DNA of 64,000 nucleotides from positions 186,001 to 250,000 of the forward strand of contig DATATI010000020.1 of the NCBI GenBank assembly GCA_036268875.1, written 5' to 3'. Below, in pieces: positions 55,527-64,000 of the stretch (position 1 is its first letter; the number at the start of each line of letters is the position of its first letter). The position numbers and the translations under genes were made by a program. A model generated the notes under the pieces. The model saw nothing but the letters and a program-made list of their open reading frames with translations. It had not been told where the DNA came from and ran no database searches. The DNA comes from Polyangia bacterium (GTDB taxonomy: Bacteria > Myxococcota_A > Polyangia > Fen-1088).

Positions 55527-56591
55527 ATGCGCGCAGTCATCGCCGTATTGCCAGGGGATGGAATCGGACCGGAAGTGGTCGCCGAGGCGATCAAGGTCCT
55601 GGACGCGATCGGCGCCAAGTTCGGGCACGAATTCGTGCGCCGCGAGGCCTTGATCGGCGGCTGCGCCATCGACCAGACCGGCAGCGCGCTGCCGGCCGAG
55701 ACCCTCGAGCTCTGCCGCGGCGCTGACGCCGTTCTGCTGGGCGCGGTGGGCGGTCCCAAGTGGGACGACCCGCGCGCCAAGGTTCGCCCCGAACAAGGGC
55801 TGCTGGCCATTCGCAAGGGACTTGGCCTTTACGCCAACCTGCGGCCGGTGACGGTGAACCAAAAGCTCCTGCGCGCATCGCCCCTGCGGCCGGAGCTTCT
55901 GGCCGGTGTCGATCTGGTCGTCGTGCGCGAGCTGACCGGCGGCATCTACTTCGGCGAAAAGCTCCGCGACAAGGATCGCGCCGTCGACACCTGCGTCTAC
56001 ACCGAGGGCGAGGTCGAACGCATCGTGCGCGCCGCCGGCAAGCTGGCCCGTGGCCGCCGCAAGAAGCTGACCTCCGTCGACAAGGCCAACGTCCTCGAGA
56101 CGTCGCGCCTGTGGCGTGAAGTCACCGAGCGCGTGGTGAAGGCAGAGTTTCCCGACCTGACCCTGTCGAACATGCTGGTCGACGCCTGCGCCATGCACCT
56201 CATCCGCAAGCCAGCCGACTTTGACGTCATCGTCACCGAGAACATGTTCGGCGACATCCTCACCGACGAAGCGTCGATGCTGGCCGGATCGATGGGCATG
56301 CTGCCGTCGGCGTCGCTGGGCGACGGCACGCGCGGCCTTTACGAACCGATTCACGGCTCGGCGCCGGATATCGCCGGCAAGGGCGTGGCCAACCCGTACG
56401 CCACCATCCTCAGCGTCGCCATGCTGCTGCGCCATTCGCTGAACCTGACCAAGGAAGCAGCCGCCGTCGAGGCGGCGGTGGCGGGCGCCATCGATCGCGG
56501 CGTCCTGCCGGGCGACATCGCCGCCGCCGGGGGCGTCACCGCGGCCTCCACCGCGCAGGCGGGCGCGGCGGTGTTAAGCGCGCTGGCGTAG
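55527..56591 (+). CDS. leuB: 3-isopropylmalate dehydrogenase
   Basis: This NAD-dependent oxidative decarboxylase makes the leucine precursor 2-oxoisocaproate. It has 354 residues from the ATG at 55527, which has a GAGGAG ribosome site. [13 protein letters not shown], the Arg pair (GLYANLRPV and [14 protein letters not shown]), the metal-binding [16 protein letters not shown] and the NAD-site [15 protein letters not shown] are all present. leuA, leuC and leuD do not adjoin it. Confidence 0.96.
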   Translation: MRAVIAVLPGDGIGPEVVAEAIKVLDAIGAKFGHEFVRREALIGGCAIDQTGSALPAETLELCRGADAVLLGAVGGPKWDDPRAKVRPEQGLLAIRKGLGLYANLRPVTVNQKLLRASPLRPELLAGVDLVVVRELTGGIYFGEKLRDKDRAVDTCVYTEGEVERIVRAAGKLARGRRKKLTSVDKANVLETSRLWREVTERVVKAEFPDLTLSNMLVDACAMHLIRKPADFDVIVTENMFGDILTDEASMLAGSMGMLPSASLGDGTRGLYEPIHGSAPDIAGKGVANPYATILSVAMLLRHSLNLTKEAAAVEAAVAGAIDRGVLPGDIAAAGGVTAASTAQAGAAVLSALA

Positions 56592-56602
56592 GCGATCGTT
56601 TT

Positions 56603-57772
56603 TCAGCGGCGGCGCAGCGATTCGTAGACCGCCGCCACGCGCGCGGCGATGGCGCCAGCGTCGAACGCTTGCGCGCGCTGCTTTCCGTTTTCGCCCAGGC
56701 GGGCGCGCATGACCGGATCGTCGGCCAGGCGCGAAATCTTCGCGGCGAAGTCGTCGGCGTCGCCGGGCCGCGCGAACAGCCCGCAGCGATCGCCTTCGAT
56801 CAATTCGGGCAGCGCGCCTTCGTCGGTGACCACGGCCGGGCGGCCGGCGGCCAGCGCTTCGCCGACGACGCGGCCGAACCCTTCGTGGCGCGACGGCAGC
56901 ACGAAAACATCCAGCGCGGCCATCACCGCCGGCATGTCACGCCGGGCGCCGGCAAAGCACAACCGATCGGACAGGCCGACCTCGCCGGCCAGCGCTCGCA
57001 CCCGCGCGAAATACTCCTCCTCGACGGGCATCTCGGCCACGCCCACCACGGCGAAGCGGGCCTGTGGCCGCGCGCGCGCCACGACGGCGCAGGCGCGCAC
57101 GAAGGTCTCGACGTCCTTGCGCGGGTGAATGCGCCCGACGGTGCCGATCAGCAACTGCCCGGGCGCCGCGCCCAACTCGGCGCGCACGCGGGCCGTGGCC
57201 GCCGCATCGCCCGCCGCGCTGGCCGCCGCGAACGCCGCGATCTCGATCGGGTTATAGATGACCTGCACCTTCGGATTGCCGGCGGCGCCGAAGATGGCGG
57301 CGGCGGTGGCGTGCGAAATACAAAACACCTGCGCCGACAACCCCAGCCACAGCCGGGTCAGCGCCGCGAACACCGCGCGCGGTTCGGCCAGCGTGTTGCC
57401 GCGATAGTGCAGGATGTGCGGGATGCGCAGCGCCTGCGCGGCGAGCGCGCCGTCCAGCACCACCTCCATGTTGCTGTGAATCAGCGACGCCTGCACCTGC
57501 CGGGCGATGCGCGCCACCGCCACCGCGCCCCGCCCCAGCTGCAGCGGCAGCCGGGCCATCTCGGCTGGCGCCAGTTGCCGGTGCAAGATCGTCAGCGGCG
57601 CGAAGTGCACCGTCGCGCCCAGCGCTCCATAGCGCGGCACCGCCGGCCCGTCGGCGGGCAGCACGACGTGCGGTTCGATCCCCAACGGCACCAGCCGCCC
57701 CAGGAGCGCCAGCAGGCTTTCGTCCGGTCCGCTGACCTGCTGCGAGAAGGGGTTGACGTAGACGATGCGCAT
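56603..57772 (-). CDS. GT4-family glycosyltransferase
   Basis: This is a 389-residue GT-B fold enzyme. The C-terminal half has IGTVGRIHPRKDVETFVRA and the nucleotide-sugar motif LPSRHEGFGRVVGEALAAG with the conserved Glu pattern EGFGxxxxE. The N-terminus carries the MRIVYVNPFSQQVSGPDESLL loop. It probably transfers a hexose in surface-polysaccharide synthesis; donor and acceptor are unknown. It lies 30 bp downstream of another glycosyltransferase. Confidence 0.9.
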   Translation of the reverse strand: MRIVYVNPFSQQVSGPDESLLALLGRLVPLGIEPHVVLPADGPAVPRYGALGATVHFAPLTILHRQLAPAEMARLPLQLGRGAVAVARIARQVQASLIHSNMEVVLDGALAAQALRIPHILHYRGNTLAEPRAVFAALTRLWLGLSAQVFCISHATAAAIFGAAGNPKVQVIYNPIEIAAFAAASAAGDAAATARVRAELGAAPGQLLIGTVGRIHPRKDVETFVRACAVVARARPQARFAVVGVAEMPVEEEYFARVRALAGEVGLSDRLCFAGARRDMPAVMAALDVFVLPSRHEGFGRVVGEALAAGRPAVVTDEGALPELIEGDRCGLFARPGDADDFAAKISRLADDPVMRARLGENGKQRAQAFDAGAIAARVAAVYESLRRR

Positions 57773-57802
57773 GAAAAATTCCGCTCGACGCCGCCGGCCG
57801 CG

Positions 57803-58933
57803 CTAGGGCGCCAGCACCGCGCGACGAAAGGCATCGCCGGTGGTGTGGTTGTTCATGTATTTGACGGCGAAGCGAAAGGCCGCCTCGGCGCGCGCCTGCA
57901 GATCGGCGGTCGTGCTGGCCGCCAGCGTCTGCACCGCCGCGCGCGTCGACGCTTCGTCGGCGGCCAGCAAACCCCAGCCGCCCTCGGCGGCCAGCTCGGC
58001 CACGCCATCGTCGGGCGGCGCGATGACCAGCACCGGACGGCCCACCGACAGATACTCGCGCAGCTTGGTCGGCCACGCGACCTGCAGCGGGGCCCGATCA
58101 CGCGCCTCGGGATCAAGCGCCGCCACCACGCAGGTGGCGCCGGCCACCTCGGCCGCCACCGCCTCCGACGGCACCGATTTCACCGACCAGCGCGCCGGAT
58201 CAAGTCCCATCGCCGCGATGGCGTTCGGCTTCATGTGCGTCAGCAGCCGCAGCTCGATCTCGGGCGCCAGCTCGGCCACCGCGCGCTGCAACCAGGCCAG
58301 CGCCTTGCCCTGCGCCTGGTAGACCCAGCCGACGAACAGCAGCGAACGTCTCCCCTCCGGCAACGGCACCGGGCCGGTGGAATCGATGTTGATCAGCGGC
58401 GGCAACAGCTCGACCTCGGCGGCGGCGCCCTGCGCCCGCATCCACTCGGCCATGCGCGGCGAAAGCGCGAAGCAGCGCGACGCCCGGCCCAGCGCTTGTC
58501 GCCGCCACGTCCCGAGCGCGCCTTGTAGAAACGCGCCCGCGCCCCAGAACGTCGACGCGTGCAGATCGATGCCGTACACCCACAGATCGGCGCCGGTGGC
58601 GCGCGCCCAGCGCTCGGCGATGATCATCGTCGGGTCCAGCGTGGCGACGATGCGCCGCACGTTGGGCAGCAGACGGGACAGCACCGACGGCCCCAGGTAC
58701 CGCGTCGCCGCCATCACCGCCGCCATCACCGCCGATTCCGACGCGCGGCTGGGCTGGCGTGGCACCGGCAGCGGCAACCGAACGCGCCCGCCCCACCGTT
58801 CGCCGCCGATCCCCACCAGCGCCAGTTTTTCTTCGGGCAGATCGCCGAACAGCTCGCGCAGGATGATGGTGTAACCGTCGCGGCCAGGCGGAAGGTTGTG
58901 CGCCAACAACGCCACCGTCTGCGATTCCCACAT
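57803..58933 (-). CDS. Glycosyltransferase, GT-B type
   Basis: This is a 376-residue protein from the ATG at 58933. The C-terminal half shows LLFVGWVYQAQGKALAWLQ and YLSVGRPVLVIAPPDDGVAELA, typical of GT-B enzymes that bind nucleotide sugars. The N-terminal half (HNLPPGRDGYTIILRELFG) is less conserved. It has no signal peptide. With the following GT4 gene it forms a small glycan pair whose product is unknown. Confidence 0.82.
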   Translation of the reverse strand: MWESQTVALLAHNLPPGRDGYTIILRELFGDLPEEKLALVGIGGERWGGRVRLPLPVPRQPSRASESAVMAAVMAATRYLGPSVLSRLLPNVRRIVATLDPTMIIAERWARATGADLWVYGIDLHASTFWGAGAFLQGALGTWRRQALGRASRCFALSPRMAEWMRAQGAAAEVELLPPLINIDSTGPVPLPEGRRSLLFVGWVYQAQGKALAWLQRAVAELAPEIELRLLTHMKPNAIAAMGLDPARWSVKSVPSEAVAAEVAGATCVVAALDPEARDRAPLQVAWPTKLREYLSVGRPVLVIAPPDDGVAELAAEGGWGLLAADEASTRAAVQTLAASTTADLQARAEAAFRFAVKYMNNHTTGDAFRRAVLAP

Positions 58934-58990
58934 GCCGGCGCGCAATCTAGCAGAGCGCGCCAAGCAAGCGCCATCGCCGTCCCGGCGGCG

Positions 58991-59566
58991 TTACGCGTTC
59001 AGCAACGGTCGCACGTCGACGAAGGCCATGCCGGCACGGCGGGCGGCTTCCAGGCCAAGGTCGGTGTCTTCGTAAACGGTGCAGGCCGCCGCTGACACGC
59101 CCAGGCGGCGGGCCGCTTCCAGAAACACGTCGGGCTCGGGCTTGTGGCGGGTGGTGTCCTCGGCGGCGACGACGGCCTGGAACCAGTCGGCGATCTGGAT
59201 GATGCCCAGCGTTCGTTCGACCAGGTGCCGCCGCCCACCCGAGGCGATGGCCATGGCGCCGTGGCTGCGGCAGGCCCGAGCGATGTCCACCACCTTTTGA
59301 ATGGGACGAATGACCCCGGGACGCGACAGCTGATCGATGAAGGCCTGTTCTTTTTCCAGGGCTATCGCCTGCGGATCGACGGTAATCCCGGCTTCGCCCA
59401 CCAGCAGCTCGGCGATCTTGCGGGTGGGGACGCCACCCAGCGAATAGAAGCGGTCCTCCGGAAACGTCAGGCCATAGCGAGCGGCGATGCCGGTCCAGGC
59501 GGCGAAGTGCGCCGGCATGGTGTCGGCCAGCGTGCCGTCGAGATCGAAGATGAAACCCTTTTTCAT
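58991..59566 (-). CDS. HAD phosphatase, beta-phosphoglucomutase-like
   Basis: This is a 191-residue HAD hydrolase of subclass IA. Motif I FDLDGTLADT has D8 and D10. Motif II is the ASGGRR region, motif III is K in RHKPEPDVFLEAARRLG, and motif IV is VYEDTDLGLEAARRAGM. A small helical cap occupies about 15-85. The closest relatives I recall are YqaB-like sugar phosphatases and beta-phosphoglucomutases. Position suggests sugar-phosphate turnover beside the glycosyltransferases, but it may be independent. Confidence 0.86.
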   Translation of the reverse strand: MKKGFIFDLDGTLADTMPAHFAAWTGIAARYGLTFPEDRFYSLGGVPTRKIAELLVGEAGITVDPQAIALEKEQAFIDQLSRPGVIRPIQKVVDIARACRSHGAMAIASGGRRHLVERTLGIIQIADWFQAVVAAEDTTRHKPEPDVFLEAARRLGVSAAACTVYEDTDLGLEAARRAGMAFVDVRPLLNA

Positions 59567-59645
59567 GGCGGACGAGGGCCACTCTGCGAAGGTCAGCCGC
59601 CGTAAGTCAAGAGGGGCGCGGAAAGATCAATTAGACTGAGGCCGC

Positions 59646-61151
59646 ATGTCCACCTGCCCGACCTGCCAGACCGAATACCCGGCCGGAGTGACGGTGTGCC
59701 CGAAGGACGGTACAGCGACGGACGGGCCAGCGCTGGATATGCCAGCGGCGGCGGCGGAACCGCGCGCGACCGCGCTGGCAACCGCCGCGGCGCCGGCCGC
59801 GGCAACGCGAACGCCGACGCCGGAGTCATTCGATCCGTTGCTGGGATCGACGCTGGCCGGGCGCTACCTGATCATCCGCCGCATCGGCGAGGGCGGGATG
59901 GGTGCGGTCTACGAAGCCAAGCACACCCTCATCGGCAAGCGCATCGCCGTGAAGGTGCTGCTGGAAAAATTCCACGCCAAGAGCGACTTCGTCGCCCGCC
60001 TGCTGCAGGAGGCGCGGCTGGCCAGCTCCATCGGCCACGAGAACATCGTCGACGTCACCGACTTTGGCACCACCGACGACGGACGATCGTTCGTGATCAT
60101 GGAATTTCTCGACGGCGAACCGCTGGCCCAGCTGGTGATGCGCGACGCGCCCCTGCCGGTCGAGCGCAGCCTGCGCATCGGCCGCCAGGTGGCCAGCGCG
60201 CTGGGCGCCGCGCATGCCAAAGGAATCTTTCACCGCGACGTCAAACCGGAGAACGTCTACCTGGTCAAACGCGGCGACGCCGACTTCGTGAAGGTGGTGG
60301 ACTTCGGCATCTCCAAGGCGGTCAAGCAAGGCGGTGATGAAGGACCTGAGACCTATCGTCTGACCCACACCGGCCTCTTGCTGGGGACGCCGCTTTACAT
60401 GTCGCCCGAGCAGGCGCGCGGCGAAGAAGATCTCGACCACCGCGTGGACATCTGGGCACTGGGCGTATTGCTCTATGAATGCCTGACCGGCGAGGTCCCG
60501 TTCCACGCCAACAATTACCTCGGCATCATCTCGCAGGTGCTGACCCACCAGGCCACGCCGCCGTCGCGCCTGCGCCCCGAGCTGGGCATCCCCACCGCGG
60601 TGGAGACGGTGGTGATGCGGGCGATGGAAAAAGATCGCAGCAAACGCTATCGGGCCATGGGCGACCTCGAACGCGATCTGGAACGACTGCTGGCCGGCGA
60701 TCAGAACGTGGGCTTGCCGGATCCTTCGGTGGCGACGCAAGCGCCGCTGTCGGCGCTGGAGACCGGCCCCAGCCGCTGGCACCTGGGCCTGGCGGCGATC
60801 GTCGCGCTGGTGGTGGGGCTGGCCTTCGCGCTGTCGCGCTCGCCGGCGGAGAAACTGCACGCCATCAACGCGGCGGCGGTGGGCGCGCCGGCGGCGCCGG
60901 CACCAGCGTCCGGACCGACGGCGGGCGGCTTGTTGCCGGCGGAAGCGCCATCGATCATCGCCACTCACCCACTCGCGGCGGTCGCCGCGGGTGCGCGGCC
61001 AAACTCCAAGGCAGCACGCCCGGCGCAGCGGCGCGGCCCGCACCCCGATCGCAAGGCGGGCGGCGCCGACAGCCCGGCCGCCGAGCCGTCGGAATCGGCC
61101 CGCCGGGGCGTCCTGCCCTCCGGCTCGCGCGAGGCTTATCCCGATCAGTAG
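59646..61151 (+). CDS. Ser/Thr protein kinase with N-terminal zinc-ribbon and membrane helix
   Basis: This is a 501-residue kinase. Residues 1-22 form a zinc-ribbon-like motif (CPTC near the start and CPKDG at 18-22). After an Ala/Pro-rich linker comes the kinase domain (73-345): glycine loop GEGGMGAVYEAKH (81-93), K103, HRDVKPENV (H196-D198) and DFG (219-221), all canonical. One membrane helix lies near 382-402, with a Pro/Ala-rich external tail. The adjacent PEGA/TPR protein gene begins 26 bp downstream, suggesting a functional pair. Confidence 0.93.
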   Translation: MSTCPTCQTEYPAGVTVCPKDGTATDGPALDMPAAAAEPRATALATAAAPAAATRTPTPESFDPLLGSTLAGRYLIIRRIGEGGMGAVYEAKHTLIGKRIAVKVLLEKFHAKSDFVARLLQEARLASSIGHENIVDVTDFGTTDDGRSFVIMEFLDGEPLAQLVMRDAPLPVERSLRIGRQVASALGAAHAKGIFHRDVKPENVYLVKRGDADFVKVVDFGISKAVKQGGDEGPETYRLTHTGLLLGTPLYMSPEQARGEEDLDHRVDIWALGVLLYECLTGEVPFHANNYLGIISQVLTHQATPPSRLRPELGIPTAVETVVMRAMEKDRSKRYRAMGDLERDLERLLAGDQNVGLPDPSVATQAPLSALETGPSRWHLGLAAIVALVVGLAFALSRSPAEKLHAINAAAVGAPAAPAPASGPTAGGLLPAEAPSIIATHPLAAVAAGARPNSKAARPAQRRGPHPDRKAGGADSPAAEPSESARRGVLPSGSREAYPDQ

Positions 61152-61176
61152 CGCGTCGCCGACGACTTGCTATTGT

Positions 61177-63057
61177 GTGGCACCTTTGATCTCCGCGTCC
61201 ACCGTCGCGCGCCTGTCCGCTCTCGGCATCAGCCTGCTTGTCTGTCTGTGCGTCGTGATGACAGTGCCCGCGCCGGCGCGCGCCGCCGACGACGCCACCG
61301 CCGCCGCGCGCTCGCACTACGAGATCGGACTGCGCTTGTTCGACGCCCGCCAGCACGATCAAGCGCTGCTGGAATTTCGCGCCGCCAACGACCTCAAGCC
61401 GCGCCCGGCGGCGCTGTTCATGATGGCCCAGTGCGAATACCTGATCGGCCAGCTCAAGGCGGCGCGCACGCACTACGAACAGTACGCCAAGGAAAATCCC
61501 GACGGTGAATTCGTCGAACTGGCCAAGGACCGCATCGAGAGCATCGACAAGCGCGCCTCGACCTTCGTCATCAACACCGTCCCCGACGACGTCAGCGTGC
61601 GCATCGCTTCAGAGACCACGCCCAGTCTGCCACCCGTCACCGGCCAGGCGCCGAACAACTTCTCGGTCCCGCGCGGCCGCTACCGCATCACCGTCTCGAA
61701 GGCCAACTTCCTGCAGCAGTCGCGGGTGGTGGACATCGATCTGGCCGACACCAAGCCGCTGTTCTTCAAGCTGGACCCCATCCCGGCGCGCCTGGAGATC
61801 GAAACCTCGCCGGCCGGCGCCACTCTTTACGTGAACGGCAACCGCGCCCGCAACCCGTATCGCCAGGACGTGGTGCCCGGTCACTATGAACTGTTCGTCG
61901 AGGCGCAGGACCGCGATAGCCGGACCGTCGAGTTCACCCTGAACCCGGGCGAGCGCCTGCTGCTCACCGACGGTCAACGCCTGCAGCTGCAATACGTGCA
62001 GCGCTCGGGACGGCCCGAGCTGATCGGCGCCTCGGCCGTTTTGTTGGGCTTCGTGGGCGCCGCCGCCGTCGCCGCCGCCATCGGCAAGCAACTGGAAGAT
62101 CCGTCGGTGTCGGCGCTGCTGCTCACCGGCGGCGGGGCGCTGACCGGCACCGTGGCCGGCGCCCTGGCCGGCAGCGTGTTGGTGCCGACGTACATCCCCG
62201 ACAACCGCGCGCTGTTCATCATCGGCGCCATGTGGATCGGCGCCGCCGAAGGCGCCGGCGCAGGAATTTCCATCGAACAAACCGCGGCATCCGACGACAA
62301 CAGTGACGGCACGTGCCCCGGTTGCCGGTCAGCCCTTGGTGAACGGCTGCGCGCCGCTTTCTTCGGCAGCTTGCCGGGCCTGGCGTTGGGGATCACCTCG
62401 GGCGCGTTGCTGTCATCGCACGCGCCGACGTACGGACGGGTGTCGTTGATCCAGAGCGCGGCGTTGGGGGGAATCCTGGCTGGCGGGTTGGCGGCGGTGG
62501 CGTTGAAGTGGAAACCGTACGGCGCGGATTGGGAACAGCAGATCACCACGCGCGCACCCGAACCAAAGTCCCCATGCGCAACTCCTGTGGGCCGGGATCC
62601 GAGCAACCAAGATCAGTATCGCTGCCCCGAGCGCAGCATTCTCGATCTCACGCTGCCCTCGCTGATCGGGTTGAACGTGGGCCTTGGTGCCGGCCTGCTG
62701 GGCGCGTACTTGCCCGATCAAGATCAATACGGGCCCAGCTGGACGCGCGTGCTGCTGGTTGATCTGGCCACCATCGCCGGCACGCTGGGCGGTGGGATCG
62801 CCGGCTGCATCGCCGTAAAAAATTGCCTCAGCGGATACCCGACCGACGACGCCCGCGCCGCCTCGGCGGTGGCGGCGCTCAGCGGCGGCGTCCTGGGCTT
62901 CGTGATCGGCGCGGTGGTCACGCGCAACACCGACAAGGGCATGACCGATCCAGGCACGACCAGCGCGTCCGGCCCCAGCGCCACCCTGACTCTCATTCCC
63001 GCGCCGCAACCACAAGGCGGCACGGTCCCGATGATCACGGCAATCGGAACGTATTAG
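61177..63057 (+). CDS. TPR and PEGA domain membrane protein
   Basis: This is a 626-residue envelope protein from a GTG at 61177, chosen because it gives a clean signal peptide ending APARA-ADD. Residues 45-115 are TPR-like (HYEIGLRLFDARQHDQALLEFRAANDLKPRPAALF). PEGA-type beta domains follow (about 125-270; RLEIETSPAGATLYVNGNRARNPY). The rest (280-600) is rich in Gly and Ala with about ten hydrophobic stretches (for example GALTGTVAGALAGSVLV). It follows the Ser/Thr kinase closely, as is common in myxobacteria. The function is unknown. Confidence 0.82.
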   Translation: MAPLISASTVARLSALGISLLVCLCVVMTVPAPARAADDATAAARSHYEIGLRLFDARQHDQALLEFRAANDLKPRPAALFMMAQCEYLIGQLKAARTHYEQYAKENPDGEFVELAKDRIESIDKRASTFVINTVPDDVSVRIASETTPSLPPVTGQAPNNFSVPRGRYRITVSKANFLQQSRVVDIDLADTKPLFFKLDPIPARLEIETSPAGATLYVNGNRARNPYRQDVVPGHYELFVEAQDRDSRTVEFTLNPGERLLLTDGQRLQLQYVQRSGRPELIGASAVLLGFVGAAAVAAAIGKQLEDPSVSALLLTGGGALTGTVAGALAGSVLVPTYIPDNRALFIIGAMWIGAAEGAGAGISIEQTAASDDNSDGTCPGCRSALGERLRAAFFGSLPGLALGITSGALLSSHAPTYGRVSLIQSAALGGILAGGLAAVALKWKPYGADWEQQITTRAPEPKSPCATPVGRDPSNQDQYRCPERSILDLTLPSLIGLNVGLGAGLLGAYLPDQDQYGPSWTRVLLVDLATIAGTLGGGIAGCIAVKNCLSGYPTDDARAASAVAALSGGVLGFVIGAVVTRNTDKGMTDPGTTSASGPSATLTLIPAPQPQGGTVPMITAIGTY

Positions 63058-63075
63058 CGCGCCGAGGCCGCTCGA

Positions 63076-64000
63076 CTAAACCGCGAAGCCCAGCGCCGTC
63101 AGCTCTGCTTCCAGCCGATCGAGCTCGCGCCGAACCGCGGTGGGCGCTGGGCCACCCGTGACGACCCGCGCGGCGACAGCGCGCGCCGGATCCAGCGCCT
63201 CCAGCACCAACGGCGTCAAGCTGGGCTCGACGGCGCGTAGCTCGTCGGCGCCGAGCGCGCGCAACGAGACCTTGCGCTGCTCGGCCAGCTTCACCAAGCG
63301 ACCGACCACCTCGTGCGCGGTTCGAAAAGGCATCCCGCGCCGGACCATCTCCTCGGCCAGATCGGTCGCGCCCAGCGCCGGATCGCCGGCTGCCTCGCGC
63401 ATGCGCTCGGTGTTGAATTCCAGGCCGGCCACCAGCCCGGGCATCACCGACAGTGACAGTCGGGCGGTTTCCACCGCGTCGTAAAGCGGCTCCTGTGACT
63501 CTTGCAGATCTTTGTTGTAGGCCAGCGGCAGACCCTTGCTGATGGTCAGCAACGCCACCAGATCGCCGATCACCCGCGCCGGCTTGGCGCGCAGAAGCTC
63601 GGCGATGTCCGGGTTGCGTTTCTGTGGCATCAGCGAGCTGCCCGAGCAATAACCTTCGCCAAGCCGCACGAACCCGAACTCCGTCGTCGACCACAGGACC
63701 AGCTCTTCACCGAAACGCGACAGGTGTACGCCGATCAGCGCACAGGCAAAAGTCAGCTCGGCGGCAAAGTCGCGATCGGAGACGGCGTCCAGGCTGTTGT
63801 GCGTGGGCTCGTCGAAGCCCAGCTCTTTCGTGGTGCGCGCGCGATCGATCGGCAACCCGGTCGCCGCCAGCGCGCCCGATCCCAGCGGCGACTGCCCCGC
63901 CCGGCGCGCGCCGTCCAGCAGCCGCCCGCGATCGCGCCCCAACATTTCGGCATACGCCAGCAGATGGTGGCCCAGGGTCACCGCCTGCGCGCGCTGCAGG
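63076..64000 (-). CDS. argH: Argininosuccinate lyase, 5' part beyond window
   Basis: The C-terminal 308 or so residues of this enzyme are present; the coding frame runs off the right edge. It cleaves argininosuccinate to arginine and fumarate. The signature GSSLMPQKRNPDIAELLRAK, the helix MTLGHHLLAYAEMLGRD and LPLAYNKDLQESQEPLYDAV are diagnostic of the fumarase/aspartase superfamily ArgH branch. An in-frame ATG at 63981 is internal, since codons upstream of it (LQRAQAVT) still match the family. Confidence 0.95.
   Translation of the reverse strand, partial: LQRAQAVTLGHHLLAYAEMLGRDRGRLLDGARRAGQSPLGSGALAATGLPIDRARTTKELGFDEPTHNSLDAVSDRDFAAELTFACALIGVHLSRFGEELVLWSTTEFGFVRLGEGYCSGSSLMPQKRNPDIAELLRAKPARVIGDLVALLTISKGLPLAYNKDLQESQEPLYDAVETARLSLSVMPGLVAGLEFNTERMREAAGDPALGATDLAEEMVRRGMPFRTAHEVVGRLVKLAEQRKVSLRALGADELRAVEPSLTPLVLEALDPARAVAARVVTGGPAPTAVRRELDRLEAELTALGFAV

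Noticed and set aside
56669-58528. Open frame of 619 codons on the plus strand
   Set aside because: It is antisense to the two glycosyltransferases. The Arg/His/Gln-rich translation matches no domain.

Overview
The window is a compact, GC-rich bacterial chromosome segment, about two-thirds G+C by eye. It most resembles a myxobacterium or other member of the Myxococcota. The evidence is two membrane-anchored eukaryote-like Ser/Thr kinases (one with the HRD-x-S-P-P-N loop common in that group), a PEGA/TPR envelope protein beside a kinase, lipoproteins with Gly/Ser/Thr-rich tethers, a Tad pilus locus and an NtrC-type sigma-54 activator. This placement rests on gene content only. Coding density is very high and no gene-free stretch exceeds 300 bp. 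The longest gaps are 2378-2631, 45350-45601 and 4006-4216. I see no rRNA, tRNA, CRISPR array, transposase or prophage.

Layout. 1-2377: cysD (cut by the left edge) and a SUKH-like/TPR protein. 2632-7458: an NtrC-family regulator, a PEBP-like lipoprotein, and rsmD-coaD-aminotransferase. 7561-11473: a HAD phosphatase, nadC, a broken response regulator, birA and uppP. 11478-15536: a sulfur-assimilation block (cysK, a CymR-like Rrf2 regulator, cysA, sirC, cysH). 15623-21140: an amino-acid permease, an Ogt-AlkA fusion, prmC, a flippase and a small lipoprotein. 21154-30403: a Ser/Thr kinase, a DksA-like protein, clpX, an OmpR-type regulator, a DUF3108-like protein, pdxA and uvrA. 30417-36362: a His-rich membrane protein, two membrane glycosyltransferases and a chimeric sigma-factor gene with a TPR partner. 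36379-45349: a Tad pilus locus on the minus strand, ending upstream at a 54-residue Flp pilin. 45602-52001: two secreted lipoproteins, a NatA/NatB-type ABC exporter whose permease is fused to a CPBP protease, and a Crp/Fnr regulator. 52176-64000: a purine 5'-nucleotidase-like HAD protein, nadE, leuB, two glycosyltransferases, a sugar-phosphatase-like HAD protein, a kinase with a PEGA/TPR membrane protein, and argH (cut by the right edge).

How genes work together. CysD makes APS, the 4Fe-4S-type CysH reduces it, SirC supplies siroheme for a sulfite reductase not seen here, and CysK makes cysteine; a CymR-like regulator lies beside cysK. NadC and NadE belong to NAD synthesis, CoaD to CoA, BirA to biotin attachment and PdxA to vitamin B6. 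The Tad block encodes prepilin, prepilin peptidase, secretin, ATPase, platform proteins and a localisation ATPase, but no recognisable TadE/F/G minor pilins. At least eleven adjacent pairs overlap by 4 bp (ATGA or GTGA), indicating widespread translational coupling.

Most genes are ordinary housekeeping or envelope genes. The least ordinary items are the Ogt-AlkA fusion, the ABC permease-CPBP protease fusion, a sigma factor carrying a secretory N-terminus, a response regulator that breaks after its receiver domain, and the SUKH-like/TPR protein. I did not find a clear new multi-gene defence or biosynthetic system.
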